DNA of 64,000 nucleotides. Source: Chitinophagaceae bacterium. GTDB lineage: Bacteria; Bacteroidota; Bacteroidia; Chitinophagales; Chitinophagaceae. The stretch's first letter is position 1. The number at the start of each line of letters is the position of its first letter. The DNA lies in assembly GCA_019638475.1 (NCBI GenBank), contig JAHBTR010000002.1, forward strand, positions 496,001 to 560,000. The letters are read 5' to 3'. The position numbers and the translations under genes are program-made. Below the pieces are notes generated by a model. The model saw nothing but the letters and a program-made list of their open reading frames with translations. It did no database searches and was not told the DNA's origin. Shown one piece after another: positions 18,401 to 25,138 of this stretch.

Positions 18401-19381
18401 GCTACACCTGGTGGTGTAAATGCAAATTTGTGGAATTGGACATTCCATGATAATTCAAACACTTCTGGTCAAAGCACAACATATACTTACAATGCAGCAG
18501 GCACATTCCCTGTTAAATTGCATGTAGAAACAGCAGATGGTTGTGTAGGAGATAGTATTAGAAATATACTTGTTAATCCATTACCTACTGTTGATGCAGT
18601 AAATGATTTAATTAAAATTTGTGCAGGCGAATCTGTAACATTTGAAGTAAACAACCCTTCTGCTGATATAGTGTATAATTGGTACACAAGTACTACAAGT
18701 ACAACTCCTGTATTTACTGGTACTTCTTATAACCTTACCAATGTTACTGCAACACAAGAGTTTTATATTGAAGGTACTAACAATACTACAGGCTGTATAA
18801 GTGCTGATAGAAAAATGGTGAAAGTAGAGGTATATAATTTATTAACACCACCAGTAGTAGCATTTACAGACTCTACACAAAACTCAGTAACATTTACTTG
18901 GGCTGCTGTAGCAGGGGCTACAGGTTATGAAGTATCTACAGATAATGGTACTACATGGAGCATACCAAGCTCAGGAAGTACAGGTCTATCACATACTGTT
19001 ACAGGTTTAGCTCCAAATACTACTGTTACTCTTATTGTAAGAGTATCTGGCACATTGCCTTGTCAGCAAAATGTGAGTGCACCAGTAACTGGTAAAAGCA
19101 TATCAGTATATAAAATATATGTACCAAATGCCTTTAATCCAAGTTCTGCTAATCCAGAAAATAGGGTATTTAGAATATATGGCTCTGTACAAACAATGCA
19201 GTTAATGGTATTTAACCAATGGGGTCAAAAAATATTTGAAGCAAATACACCTACTGCAAGTTGGGATGGCACTTATCAAGGAAAGCCTGTTCCATCTGGG
19301 GTATATATTTATGTGTTAAGATACTCTTTGATAGATGGCACACAAGGTGAGAAAAAAGGTTCTTTAAACTTAATACGTTAA
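9422..19381 (+). CDS. Giant secreted surface protein with beta-helix modules, IgGFc-like region and type B T9SS sorting domain
   Basis: 3319 residues. A signal peptide (cleaved near ASLQA-QID) is followed by a beta-rich head, an Ig-like unit (about 224-320) and a jelly-roll/MAM-like unit (about 326-502). Then come three modules, each an Ig-like unit plus a right-handed beta-helix that starts G[TS]YTIxxTQP and ends PDxGAYEF (about 503-1079, 1080-1657, 1658-2239). After these are an IgGFc-binding-like region (about 2400-2840), a PKD domain (about 2969-3050), an Ig-like unit, a fibronectin type III domain (about 3140-3225) and a C-terminal domain (3229-3319: VPNAFNPSS...FNQWGQKIFE...PVPSGVYIYVLRY). 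That last domain is the gliding-associated type B signal for type IX secretion. It is likely a cell-surface adhesin or matrix protein; ligand unknown. Confidence 0.9.
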   Translation: MRNCYAFSLIKRFLLIVSVVVATSASLQAQIDINIGTGTATNTGTGYPAPLQDWYEGSRMQFLYTAAELQAAGMTSAGFISKIKFNVTSLNTFSGTIEEMQIKIGNTTATSLTNTWETTTPVYGPVDYAATMGVNEFVFTTPFLWDGVNNIVIEVCNGAAANGSGTFYTNNPSVQYSTVTFNASHTYRLDNNGNLCSAADIADNGLGSQNNRPNITFVWASNSPCSGKPSAGTATSTSTNITCAGTAFTLGLTPYPSVADLAFQWQSSPDNTTWTDISGATSMNSSVVQTIATAWYRCVVTCTHGNDKDTSTTIQVTSVVGGPVYATLPFVESFEPTWINGCGTRDIPNNSWKNTPATGNSSWRRNNDGGAATWTNPNNGAYNPPASPGNGSFSARFHTNGGPTGASGNFDLYVNAATSTPNKKVEFDFINANGADSLVIMVSTDGGATFTRLDTTGIATTWRKKVVFFVSSSATTVIRFKGTSDAGTSDIGLDNVRIEDLPDCSTTPAAGTASVTPPNVCPGGEATLNVTGVGGAGGGNTYKWQVSTDGGTTWTDVPGASWTNVPASTTNFKTTTTQMVTSKYRFVASCPLTGGGTNTSNEVTVMSPSIMNGTYTIDKTQPASATNFPSFAAAYSALNCGITGPVVFNVVTGTGPYNEQLIINGVIPGSSATNTITFNGNGETISFNSTNANERAVIKLKNTKHFIFDSLVVNASGGTYGFGFHLTNNADSNIIRKNTVNTSLTATTANYAGIVVSGADNNAVGTGTTTALCDNNKIDSNTVNGGMYGITLTATFVGGANQGNEITNNKVYDFYTDGIHVIGSSATIIRKNIISRPTRTNSATTVNGIVFNQTSYTAKIQKNKIYECFKAMPTNTATFNGMQFNNASPTAGNQFEISNNLIAASEGNGNHNGILNSGTSSLEFYHNTISLDNVVSTATSSITTRGYNQSGSPSGLIFYNNIVSIIRTGAGIHYAMYVSSNAYVPFADYNDYYVNPASNHHIGFNGANRTTLQAWVTATNQDLSSINYNPVFSASASGDYSPSNAAMNDKALPGLMVDDINDVVRSLTAPDIGAYEFTAPICVSPPVAGPTVITPTTACQNTQVFLDVTLAQYGSGQTFLWQRADAPTGPFTDVGNPKSSPDTLIMASITGYYRCAITCSGNTVYSDTVLLNVNPSLPAGTYTINNTQPTTYVPGVAGGNFDSYNATKANMGCGILGPVVFNVVANTGPYNEQLILDSIAGTSVVNTITYNGNGTTIAFTPTNGNERAVIKLNGADYIIFDSLTVDVSGSASFGFGIQLINNADTNIVRNSTIIASSTIASANSVGIVLNSSNSSATTGTGTPGGWNDGNKFYNNTITGGFYGIASVSTGTGEIFDNQFVNNKITDFYSAGIYLAGNNNALVEGNTISRPTRSSVGIGYGIYATAAANNKLIISKNRITNFFGGVTGTNSSASYGIYHNNVGVTSGNENTVSNNLIYQLDVNSTGATYGLYNTSSGGVNYYHNTIAIDNELSTSSAVATGFYQTGVANGLQFINNIISVTRTGNAQKFAIQLLTTANDIVLSNNNYNVSSASTNNFLGRYGSVNYNNLTTWQTATTKDANSWETDPLFISPSTGNYKPQSLQIDDKGIYQNISTDIENVSRSTTTPDIGAYEFVAAPCPANITAGTATVTPASGLCLEMPIHLDLTGYSALGSILFQWQYSMDGTTGWTNIGAQTFAPGFDTLTTAQSYYRCIVTCGVAGGGTDTSTVVQVGLNTILAAGSYTIDGTQPTTWPAQNPGGNFNTFQEAATALQCGIQGSVVFNVTGTYNEQIRIGYVPGTSANATITFKSANDNPASAELTYASVSAANNYTLKIDSTNYLYFKTMTIGATGTTFGKAVEFANWASNDSLVNCIINAPLIANTSTNFIAIHLNQLKGKNVVVKGNTVNNGSVGIYVTGTSAAIRTFEHIIEGNTVTGFFQYGIYSNFTSLLTLNGNTVNMSSPLSSTSTGIYTVMADSMYLIANNRVNMNNITGGNAYGIWVTGSGGSNFNRVKVMNNDIVAETSNTAILYGLRVTNSPNIFVANNTTSLNTSSSTYGIHIDNSPTGLYYNNTVNTYSPATTNGYGMYVLNSTATGIELKNNIIANKGGGRALFVTNPAGISSNYNMLYAAGTVLVQRGTPAATYANLGAWVTASQQDRYSISYEPAFISNTNLRPDLNDHNVWAMHGRGVQIADNNTDHDGNARPTTLIAGVPDLGAYEFYPNVAPTVLSVIPATPAPNTTQTFYYGTDTVMKISWKNTAPASIELQRYSGVVPSGLAAANLDSMYFYIQATIPGGGTYDYDAKLFYLDPWLGSVQAPSQLGIGRTTASNAWVVGVNSRNELAKRMLYDNDIHYMDRFTGLFNPYAPPVVPDRDSSNRGTHFYFAYAANQLNAGTSQQMTYYISTESEPANVTIRVNGTSWSRSFLVPPYSVYAPLPVDYLPKAGADNAFLNTAGIFDRSVEIISDVPVTAYAHAIGSTSSGGCMLMPVGVWGYEYKTLTITQNYGASSYSLYYVIADNDNTAIEITSVDGVPTQNTTPAIPAGTATTVILNKGQVLQVLATSQTQELSGSLVKSVPNANGECFPIAVFSGSSRTAIDMPSGCSSGGDFSMQQNFPITAWGKRYLLAPTSFSTAPFNSTSNPFATNVFRVAVQDPTTVVKYNDVPLTGIVNNHYYQFFSNQPGYIEADKPIMVAQFLGGGTCLGGSGVGDPEMIYISPIEQGIKEVGFYRNTAEAITINYLTMIVPTNALSSLLITDNGAPQTPDYTYSHPANGNVSLKGVNYTVVIKRWTSAQRQVRVTCDSAFTGITYGLGSVESYGYNMGTLVKSLRATGSAVPTTTSGTSNAPSYTCSKTETKITIRMAAIPTSIIWKFSNVPNISPNTDITDNNPTPVDSAYDNNGDKVYYFTVPQNFVFSAPGLYTLPITFTAPTIGSCDNSQTDIIYIHVIPSPEIGFNYTFAGCEGNTATFDAEAATPGGVNANLWNWTFHDNSNTSGQSTTYTYNAAGTFPVKLHVETADGCVGDSIRNILVNPLPTVDAVNDLIKICAGESVTFEVNNPSADIVYNWYTSTTSTTPVFTGTSYNLTNVTATQEFYIEGTNNTTGCISADRKMVKVEVYNLLTPPVVAFTDSTQNSVTFTWAAVAGATGYEVSTDNGTTWSIPSSGSTGLSHTVTGLAPNTTVTLIVRVSGTLPCQQNVSAPVTGKSISVYKIYVPNAFNPSSANPENRVFRIYGSVQTMQLMVFNQWGQKIFEANTPTASWDGTYQGKPVPSGVYIYVLRYSLIDGTQGEKKGSLNLIR
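10927..16140 (+). repeat. Three tandem 1.7-kb coding modules (Ig-like + beta-helix)
   Basis: Three successive blocks of roughly 1730-1750 bases (about 10927-12657, 12658-14388, 14389-16140) encode the same domain order. The first two keep near-identical DNA in places, for example GAACGTGCTGTCATTAAAT near 11500 against GAACGTGCAGTCATTAAAT near 13218. The third is more diverged. This points to stepwise internal duplication. Confidence 0.75.
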
Positions 19382-19385
19382 GATA

Positions 19386-19425
19386 AAAAGATGTAGAGAT
19401 AAAATATTTTATCCCTACATCTTTT
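19386..19425 (+). terminator. Long hairpin after the giant surface-protein gene
   Basis: A 19-base arm (19386-19404) pairs with 19407-19425 with one mismatch and almost no loop, just after the stop at 19381. The 3' arm ends in TTTT but no longer U-tract follows, so it could be a partial terminator or an mRNA-stabilising hairpin separating the giant gene from the next. Confidence 0.55.
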
Positions 19426-19460
19426 CTATAAAAAAATAAATAGCAATTATAATAACTATC

Positions 19461-22400
19461 ATGATGTTGAACCATAACAAAATAAAAAATACACTTAATA
19501 GAAAAGTTTTTCTGTTAGCCCTATTTGTTATAGGTATTGTTAATATCAATATCCAAGCACAATCTATTTCTAATAAAGGGAAAGAATTTTGGGTAAGTTA
19601 TGGACATCATCAATCTATGAATGATGGTGGTGGTAATATGGATATGGTACTCTATTTAAGCACAGATGCTCAGGCAGCTATTGTAGATGTAGAAATTATA
19701 GGTCCAGGTAATCCTCTAATACCCACTACAATTTGGAGAAGAAGGTATAATATCCCTGCTTTTACAGTGATATCTACTGGTACTACAGCAGCTAACCCTA
19801 TAAGTCCTGGTGGAACAACTCCTGCAGCAGGTGTAGGACCAAGCCCTATGCCTAAAACTGGTGCTTATGATTGTCGTTTATATTCAGCCCCCCCACCAGT
19901 AGGTTGGGGTGGAGCAGGCTCTTATAAAAGAGCCATCAAAATAACCAGTAATGTACCTATTGTTGCCTATTCACATATTTATGATGGGGCTAATTCTGGG
20001 GCTTCAATGTTATTACCCATTGAAGCATGGGGTTATACTTATGTGTCATTAAATAGCAGACAAAGTTATGCCGCTAACTGCTATAATTGGACGTATATTA
20101 TAGCCAAAGAAAATGATACAAAAGTTCAAATTACGCCATCAGTTATAACTCGTGCTCAGGATAAAACAGGGCTACAGCCAGGCGTAGCATCAATAATAAC
20201 CTTAGATAGGGGAGAGGTATATCAATTAGTAGGAGCCAATGATGCAGCAGATGCAGATGGTAATGGTGGGGGCTCTTCTACGGGAAAAAATTTATCAGGT
20301 ACCAAAATACAATCATTACCAGGGTTAGATGGCACTTGTAAACCCATTGCTGTATTTGGAGGAAGTAGTAGAACAACTAATCCTATTACTTGTGGTAGTG
20401 GAGGAGGAGATAATGATAACCAGCAGCTTTTCCCCCAACATACTTGGGGTAAAACTTACTTAACTGCTCCTTTTTCTGGTAACACCACATTACCTGCTTT
20501 TACTACTTGTAGTTATAGAATTGCAGTATCTGACCCTACCACTGTGGTTAAAAGAAATGGTGTTACTTTAACGGGCATTCAGAACAATAACTTTTATTTT
20601 TTTGAAAGCAATACACCAGATTATATAGAAGCAGATAAGCCAATTATGATGTGTCAGTTTATGACAGGAGGTAGCTGTATTCCTGGTTCAGTTGGAGACC
20701 CTGAAATGATTACATTAAGCCCTATGAGGCAGGCAGTAACAAGTACCAGATTTTATAGAAATGACCAATATTCTATTGTTGCCAACTTTCTTACCATTAC
20801 ATTGCCTACAGGCGGATTATCTACCTTAAAAATAGATGGTACTTTAATAAATAATATTCCTGCCAATGATAAATATATAGGGGCACATCCTAATAAACCT
20901 GGTTATTCTGTAGTTACAAAAAGATGGACATCTTCATCAGGTGGAGTTAAAGGACAGTCAGTAGCTACTTGCGATTCTGCATTTACAGGCATTGTGTATG
21001 GAGAGGGAAGTGTGGAAAGTTATGGTTACAATGCAGGTACTAATTTAGACCCTTATAAAATTGTGAATGGAGGTTATAATTTACCAGATACTTCAGCACA
21101 AACTACAACCCACCCTTATGGCTTTTTAAATATTCCTATGTATATTGGGGCTAATTTACCTTTTAAACCAATAGAGATTGTATGGAAGCTAACACAAACT
21201 ACGCCAGCAGGTAATTTGTCTGTCAATCCACCACCATTACAAGATATTACACAGGTAAACCCAGTACCATTAGATTCCAGTTTTGTAAATGGAGAATGGT
21301 ATTATTTATACAGATTGCCAGATGAATATACATTTAGTGCATCAGGTACCTATAGAATACCTTTAAGGGTAACTTTACCTACTGTTGTTGATAATTTTGG
21401 CTGTAGTTATGGTGATGTACAAGATGTATTTTTAGAAATAATCATCAAGCAACTTCCTACGGTTACTGCTACTTATAGTCAACCCCCAACTTGCGATGTT
21501 GTAAGCCCTGTAAACTTTACTGCACCTGCAGTTACACCACAAGGCTATAATATTATCAGTTGGCATTGGGAGTTTACATCTAATCCTGCTGATACTTCTA
21601 ATGAGCAAAACCCAACATTTATATTTCCTGCTGCTGGTGTTTATTCTGTTAAGTTATCTATCATAACTGAATATGGAGGAGTAGCTACTTATACCATGAG
21701 TACAGTAAATGTATTACCTGGTACTAAACCTCATTCTACCTTTACAGTTACACCTACCACCTTATGTTTAGGACAGCCAATAACTGTAACACCAACATCA
21801 AATGTTACAGGAACAAATACTTGGCATTGGGATTATGATGATGGCACTACAACTTCGCAAACGAATAATACAGCACAAACACATACTTATGCTACGGCTG
21901 GTACTTATGAAATAAAACACTCTATTACAGGCACAGGCTTTCCATGTGATGCTGATACTGTAAAAATTACTGTTGTAGTAGCAGAAACGCCAGTAATTGA
22001 TAGTGCCAAAGGAATATCTCCATCATCTTGCATTGGTTCAAGTCTGGGAGAAATTAACTTATTTGGATTATCTGCCAATGCTACATATCAAGTAGCATAT
22101 ACAGATATAAACAGCAATGCTGTTACAGTAACTGCCACAGCAGATGCAAATGGTGTAGTAACAATTACCAATTTACCTGTTGGTACTTATACCAATATTT
22201 CTACTACTATTGGTACTTGTGTATCTAATACAGTAGCATCTGTACAAATAACCTATCCATCTGCACCAGATGCACCTACTATTACAGCAGATGCTGAATT
22301 ATGTTCAGGTAGTACACTAAACCTTAGTGCATCTTCAGCAACTACAGGTGTTACTTATAATTGGACAGGTCCAAATGGCTTTAGCAGTAATGAGCAAAGC

Positions 22401-24050
22401 CCTTCTATTCCAAATGCTACGCCTTTAGCATCTGGAACTTACTCAGTAACTGCTACAAAAAATGATTGTATTTCTACTGCAACAACAAAAAGTATAGTCG
22501 TAAACCTAACACCTAATATTACAAGTGGTAGTTTTAACAATACTACTTCATGTAACTCTGCTACTGGTAGTATTGTGTTGAATGGATTAGAAGCAAATAC
22601 CTCTTTTGTTGTAAGATATACAAAAGGTAGTACAGCAGATTCTGTAACATTAACAAGTAATGCCACAGGAGAAATTACGATAACTTCACTTGCTGCTGCT
22701 ACTTATAGCAATATTTCTGTAAGAATTGGTGTTTGTGTATCTAATAGTGTAGGACCATTTACTATTGAAGACCCTGCACCTCCTGCTACACCAATAGCAG
22801 CTAATAATGGACCTTTATGTGCAGATGCAGCTATTAGCTTAACTGCAAATTCTGCAACAGCAGGTGTAACCTATTCATGGACTGGACCAGGCGGCTTTAC
22901 AAGTAACCAACAAAATGTAAGTATAGCAAATAGCACTACTGCTATGAGTGGAGCATATACTGTAAAAGCAATTTTAAATAATTGTGAATCTACTGCCTCT
23001 ACCAATGTGGTAATCAATCCAAACCCAATAGTTGGCTTTACGCCACCAGCATTTGTTTGTATGCCTAATAATCCTGCAATATTTACCAATAGTACAACCA
23101 TTGCATCAGGCTCTGTAACATATACTTGGAACTTTGGCGATGGAAGTGCAACTTCTACAGCTACCAATCCATCACACATTTATGCAAGTTCAGGTAATTA
23201 TGATATAAAACTTACTGCCTTATCAAATGCTGGTTGTAGTAAGGATATTACAAAAAATTTCAACGCTTTTTATGATAAACCTATTGCCAATTTTACTGTT
23301 GCACCACCCGAACTTTGTCAAGGAACAACCAATACATTTACAGATTTAAGTACAGCACCTAATAGCACAATAACCAATCGTTATTGGAATTTTGGAGAAG
23401 ATAATACTTGGATAAATACCAATAATACAAGCCAAACAAAATTATACCAAAAGGCAGGTAATTATGTAGTAAAATTAACTGTAAGAAACCAGCAAGGTTG
23501 CCCTTCAGACACTATGGATAAAATAGTAAAAGTGTATGTACAACCAATAATAGATGCTGGACCAACAATCATAGTACCTGTAGGAGAAATTGTACAATTT
23601 AATCCTATTGTAAATGATTCATCAAGTGCTATTACATTCAAATGGACACCTGCAACAGGATTATCCAATCCTAATATTCTGCATCCAACACTAAAAGTTT
23701 TACAAAATAGTGTATATATGTTAGAAGCAACAGGACAAGGTAATTGTTCTGCTACAGACAGTTTAATAGTTGTAGGATTAAAACCAGTTATTGTTCCAAA
23801 TGCTTTTTCACCTAATGGAGATGGTGTAAATGATACTTGGGAAATTGAAAACTTAGGAAATTATGTAAATGTTTCTGTAGAAATATTTAATAGATATGGA
23901 CAACTGATTTATAAAGCAAATAATGGATATACAAAAGCATGGGATGGTAAAGTAAATGGTAAACCAGTTCCTGTAGGTGTATATTATTATATTATTGACT
24001 TTAAAGGGCAGTTTCCTAATAAATCAGGTTCATTAACTATTATAAGATAA
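19461..24050 (+). CDS. Secreted surface protein with IgGFc-like, PKD and Ig-like domains and type B T9SS sorting domain
   Basis: 1529 residues. A signal peptide ends near INIQA-QSIS. Residues about 38-560 form an IgGFc-binding-like region (GKEFWVSYGHHQS at its start; CDSAFTGIVYGEGSVESYGY near 503). Several PKD units follow (about 668, 757, 1190 and 1273, with TWNFGDGS-type cores), interleaved with paired Ig-like repeats (YNWTGPNGFSSNEQ near 960 and YSWTGPGGFTSNQQ near 1134). The C-terminal domain from about 1440 (VPNAFSPNGDGVNDTW...FNRYGQLIYK...PVPVGVYYYIIDF) is a textbook type B sorting signal. It is paralogous to the IgGFc region of the giant upstream protein. It sits 79 bases downstream of that gene and 34 bases ahead of the PorP-like gene. 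Confidence 0.9.
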   Translation: MMLNHNKIKNTLNRKVFLLALFVIGIVNINIQAQSISNKGKEFWVSYGHHQSMNDGGGNMDMVLYLSTDAQAAIVDVEIIGPGNPLIPTTIWRRRYNIPAFTVISTGTTAANPISPGGTTPAAGVGPSPMPKTGAYDCRLYSAPPPVGWGGAGSYKRAIKITSNVPIVAYSHIYDGANSGASMLLPIEAWGYTYVSLNSRQSYAANCYNWTYIIAKENDTKVQITPSVITRAQDKTGLQPGVASIITLDRGEVYQLVGANDAADADGNGGGSSTGKNLSGTKIQSLPGLDGTCKPIAVFGGSSRTTNPITCGSGGGDNDNQQLFPQHTWGKTYLTAPFSGNTTLPAFTTCSYRIAVSDPTTVVKRNGVTLTGIQNNNFYFFESNTPDYIEADKPIMMCQFMTGGSCIPGSVGDPEMITLSPMRQAVTSTRFYRNDQYSIVANFLTITLPTGGLSTLKIDGTLINNIPANDKYIGAHPNKPGYSVVTKRWTSSSGGVKGQSVATCDSAFTGIVYGEGSVESYGYNAGTNLDPYKIVNGGYNLPDTSAQTTTHPYGFLNIPMYIGANLPFKPIEIVWKLTQTTPAGNLSVNPPPLQDITQVNPVPLDSSFVNGEWYYLYRLPDEYTFSASGTYRIPLRVTLPTVVDNFGCSYGDVQDVFLEIIIKQLPTVTATYSQPPTCDVVSPVNFTAPAVTPQGYNIISWHWEFTSNPADTSNEQNPTFIFPAAGVYSVKLSIITEYGGVATYTMSTVNVLPGTKPHSTFTVTPTTLCLGQPITVTPTSNVTGTNTWHWDYDDGTTTSQTNNTAQTHTYATAGTYEIKHSITGTGFPCDADTVKITVVVAETPVIDSAKGISPSSCIGSSLGEINLFGLSANATYQVAYTDINSNAVTVTATADANGVVTITNLPVGTYTNISTTIGTCVSNTVASVQITYPSAPDAPTITADAELCSGSTLNLSASSATTGVTYNWTGPNGFSSNEQSPSIPNATPLASGTYSVTATKNDCISTATTKSIVVNLTPNITSGSFNNTTSCNSATGSIVLNGLEANTSFVVRYTKGSTADSVTLTSNATGEITITSLAAATYSNISVRIGVCVSNSVGPFTIEDPAPPATPIAANNGPLCADAAISLTANSATAGVTYSWTGPGGFTSNQQNVSIANSTTAMSGAYTVKAILNNCESTASTNVVINPNPIVGFTPPAFVCMPNNPAIFTNSTTIASGSVTYTWNFGDGSATSTATNPSHIYASSGNYDIKLTALSNAGCSKDITKNFNAFYDKPIANFTVAPPELCQGTTNTFTDLSTAPNSTITNRYWNFGEDNTWINTNNTSQTKLYQKAGNYVVKLTVRNQQGCPSDTMDKIVKVYVQPIIDAGPTIIVPVGEIVQFNPIVNDSSSAITFKWTPATGLSNPNILHPTLKVLQNSVYMLEATGQGNCSATDSLIVVGLKPVIVPNAFSPNGDGVNDTWEIENLGNYVNVSVEIFNRYGQLIYKANNGYTKAWDGKVNGKPVPVGVYYYIIDFKGQFPNKSGSLTIIR

Positions 24051-24084
24051 ACAATAAAATATAAACCAATAAAAGCTAACTATA

Positions 24085-25095
24085 ATGAGAGCTATTTCTA
24101 AACTAATGATACTTGCAGTAAGTGTAGGATGTTTATTTTCTGCATCAAAGTCTAATGCACAAATAGACCCCCACTTTTCTCAATACTACATGTATCCATC
24201 ATGGCTAAATCCTGCAATGACTGGTGTTTTTAATGGAGAATACAGAGTTACTGGTATTTATAGAAGTCAGTGGGGAAATATTACAACGCCATTCTCTACC
24301 CCTGGTGTTTCCTTAGATTTTAATGGAAACAACACCTTAAACTATGGAGGAAGTATTATGCAACAATCAGCAGGAGATGGAGGTTATAGCTATCTTACTG
24401 CTTATGGTAATATTGCTTATACAGGTGTACAGTTTGGTACTATGGGTTATCAAAGAATGGTATTTGGCTTACAAGCTGGATTAATTCAAAGAAAATTTAA
24501 TCCTAACAAAATGCAGTGGGGTAGCCAGTATAATCCATTTTTAGGTTATGACCCTAACTTGCCGCCAGATGTATTATTAAGAACTTCTGCTACTGCATTT
24601 GATGCAGGTGCAGGTGTATTATACTATGATGCTGAACCAGGTAAAAAAATGAATATATATGCAGGATTTTCTGCCTCTCACTTAACAAGACCTGATGATA
24701 AATTTAGTGCTAATAGCTTAGAAAAAATTCCTATTCGTTATACACTGCATGGAGGGGTAAGAATTGCTGTAAATGAAAACTTTTCTATTACACCAAACGT
24801 ATTATACCTTCGTCAGCGTACAGCATCAGAATTTGTAATTGGTGCTTATGGACAAATTAAAGCTCCTTTAGGAACAGAGTTTTTGTTTGGAGCCAATTAC
24901 AGAGTGAAAGATGCTATTTCGCCATACATAGGAATTTACTATAAAAACACAACCTTAGGTTTAAGTTATGACGTAAATTCATCTGATTTGAGTAGAATAC
25001 AAAGAGGCTCTAACAGTTTTGAAATTTCTTTGTCTTTCATTGGCAAAAAGAAAACCAAAACACCCGAAGTAGAATTTATTTGTCCAAGATTATAA
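24085..25095 (+). CDS. PorP/SprF family type IX secretion outer-membrane protein
   Basis: 336 residues. Signal peptide MRAISKLMILAVSVGCLFSASKSNA is followed at once by the family signature QIDPHFSQYYMYPSWLNPAMTGVFNGEYRVTGIYRSQW. The rest is beta-strand rich (YGGSIMQQSAGDGGY, LQAGLIQRKF, YTLHGGVRIAVNENFSITPN), consistent with an outer-membrane barrel. PorP/SprF proteins attach or help export type B-CTD cargo, SprF being needed for SprB in gliding bacteria. Position directly downstream of two type B cargo genes fits this. The gene is 43 bases ahead of the PorE-like gene. Confidence 0.92.
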   Translation: MRAISKLMILAVSVGCLFSASKSNAQIDPHFSQYYMYPSWLNPAMTGVFNGEYRVTGIYRSQWGNITTPFSTPGVSLDFNGNNTLNYGGSIMQQSAGDGGYSYLTAYGNIAYTGVQFGTMGYQRMVFGLQAGLIQRKFNPNKMQWGSQYNPFLGYDPNLPPDVLLRTSATAFDAGAGVLYYDAEPGKKMNIYAGFSASHLTRPDDKFSANSLEKIPIRYTLHGGVRIAVNENFSITPNVLYLRQRTASEFVIGAYGQIKAPLGTEFLFGANYRVKDAISPYIGIYYKNTTLGLSYDVNSSDLSRIQRGSNSFEISLSFIGKKKTKTPEVEFICPRL

Positions 25096-25138
25096 AGTAT
25101 AATAACACCTGATTTTTAAACAGAGGAAATACAATTAC

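Noticed and set aside
10363..18687. Several 60-90 residue minus-strand open frames inside the giant gene
   Set aside because: They have low-complexity Cys/Ser/Ile-rich translations without domains and lie opposite a well-supported coding frame rich in GGT/ACT codons.
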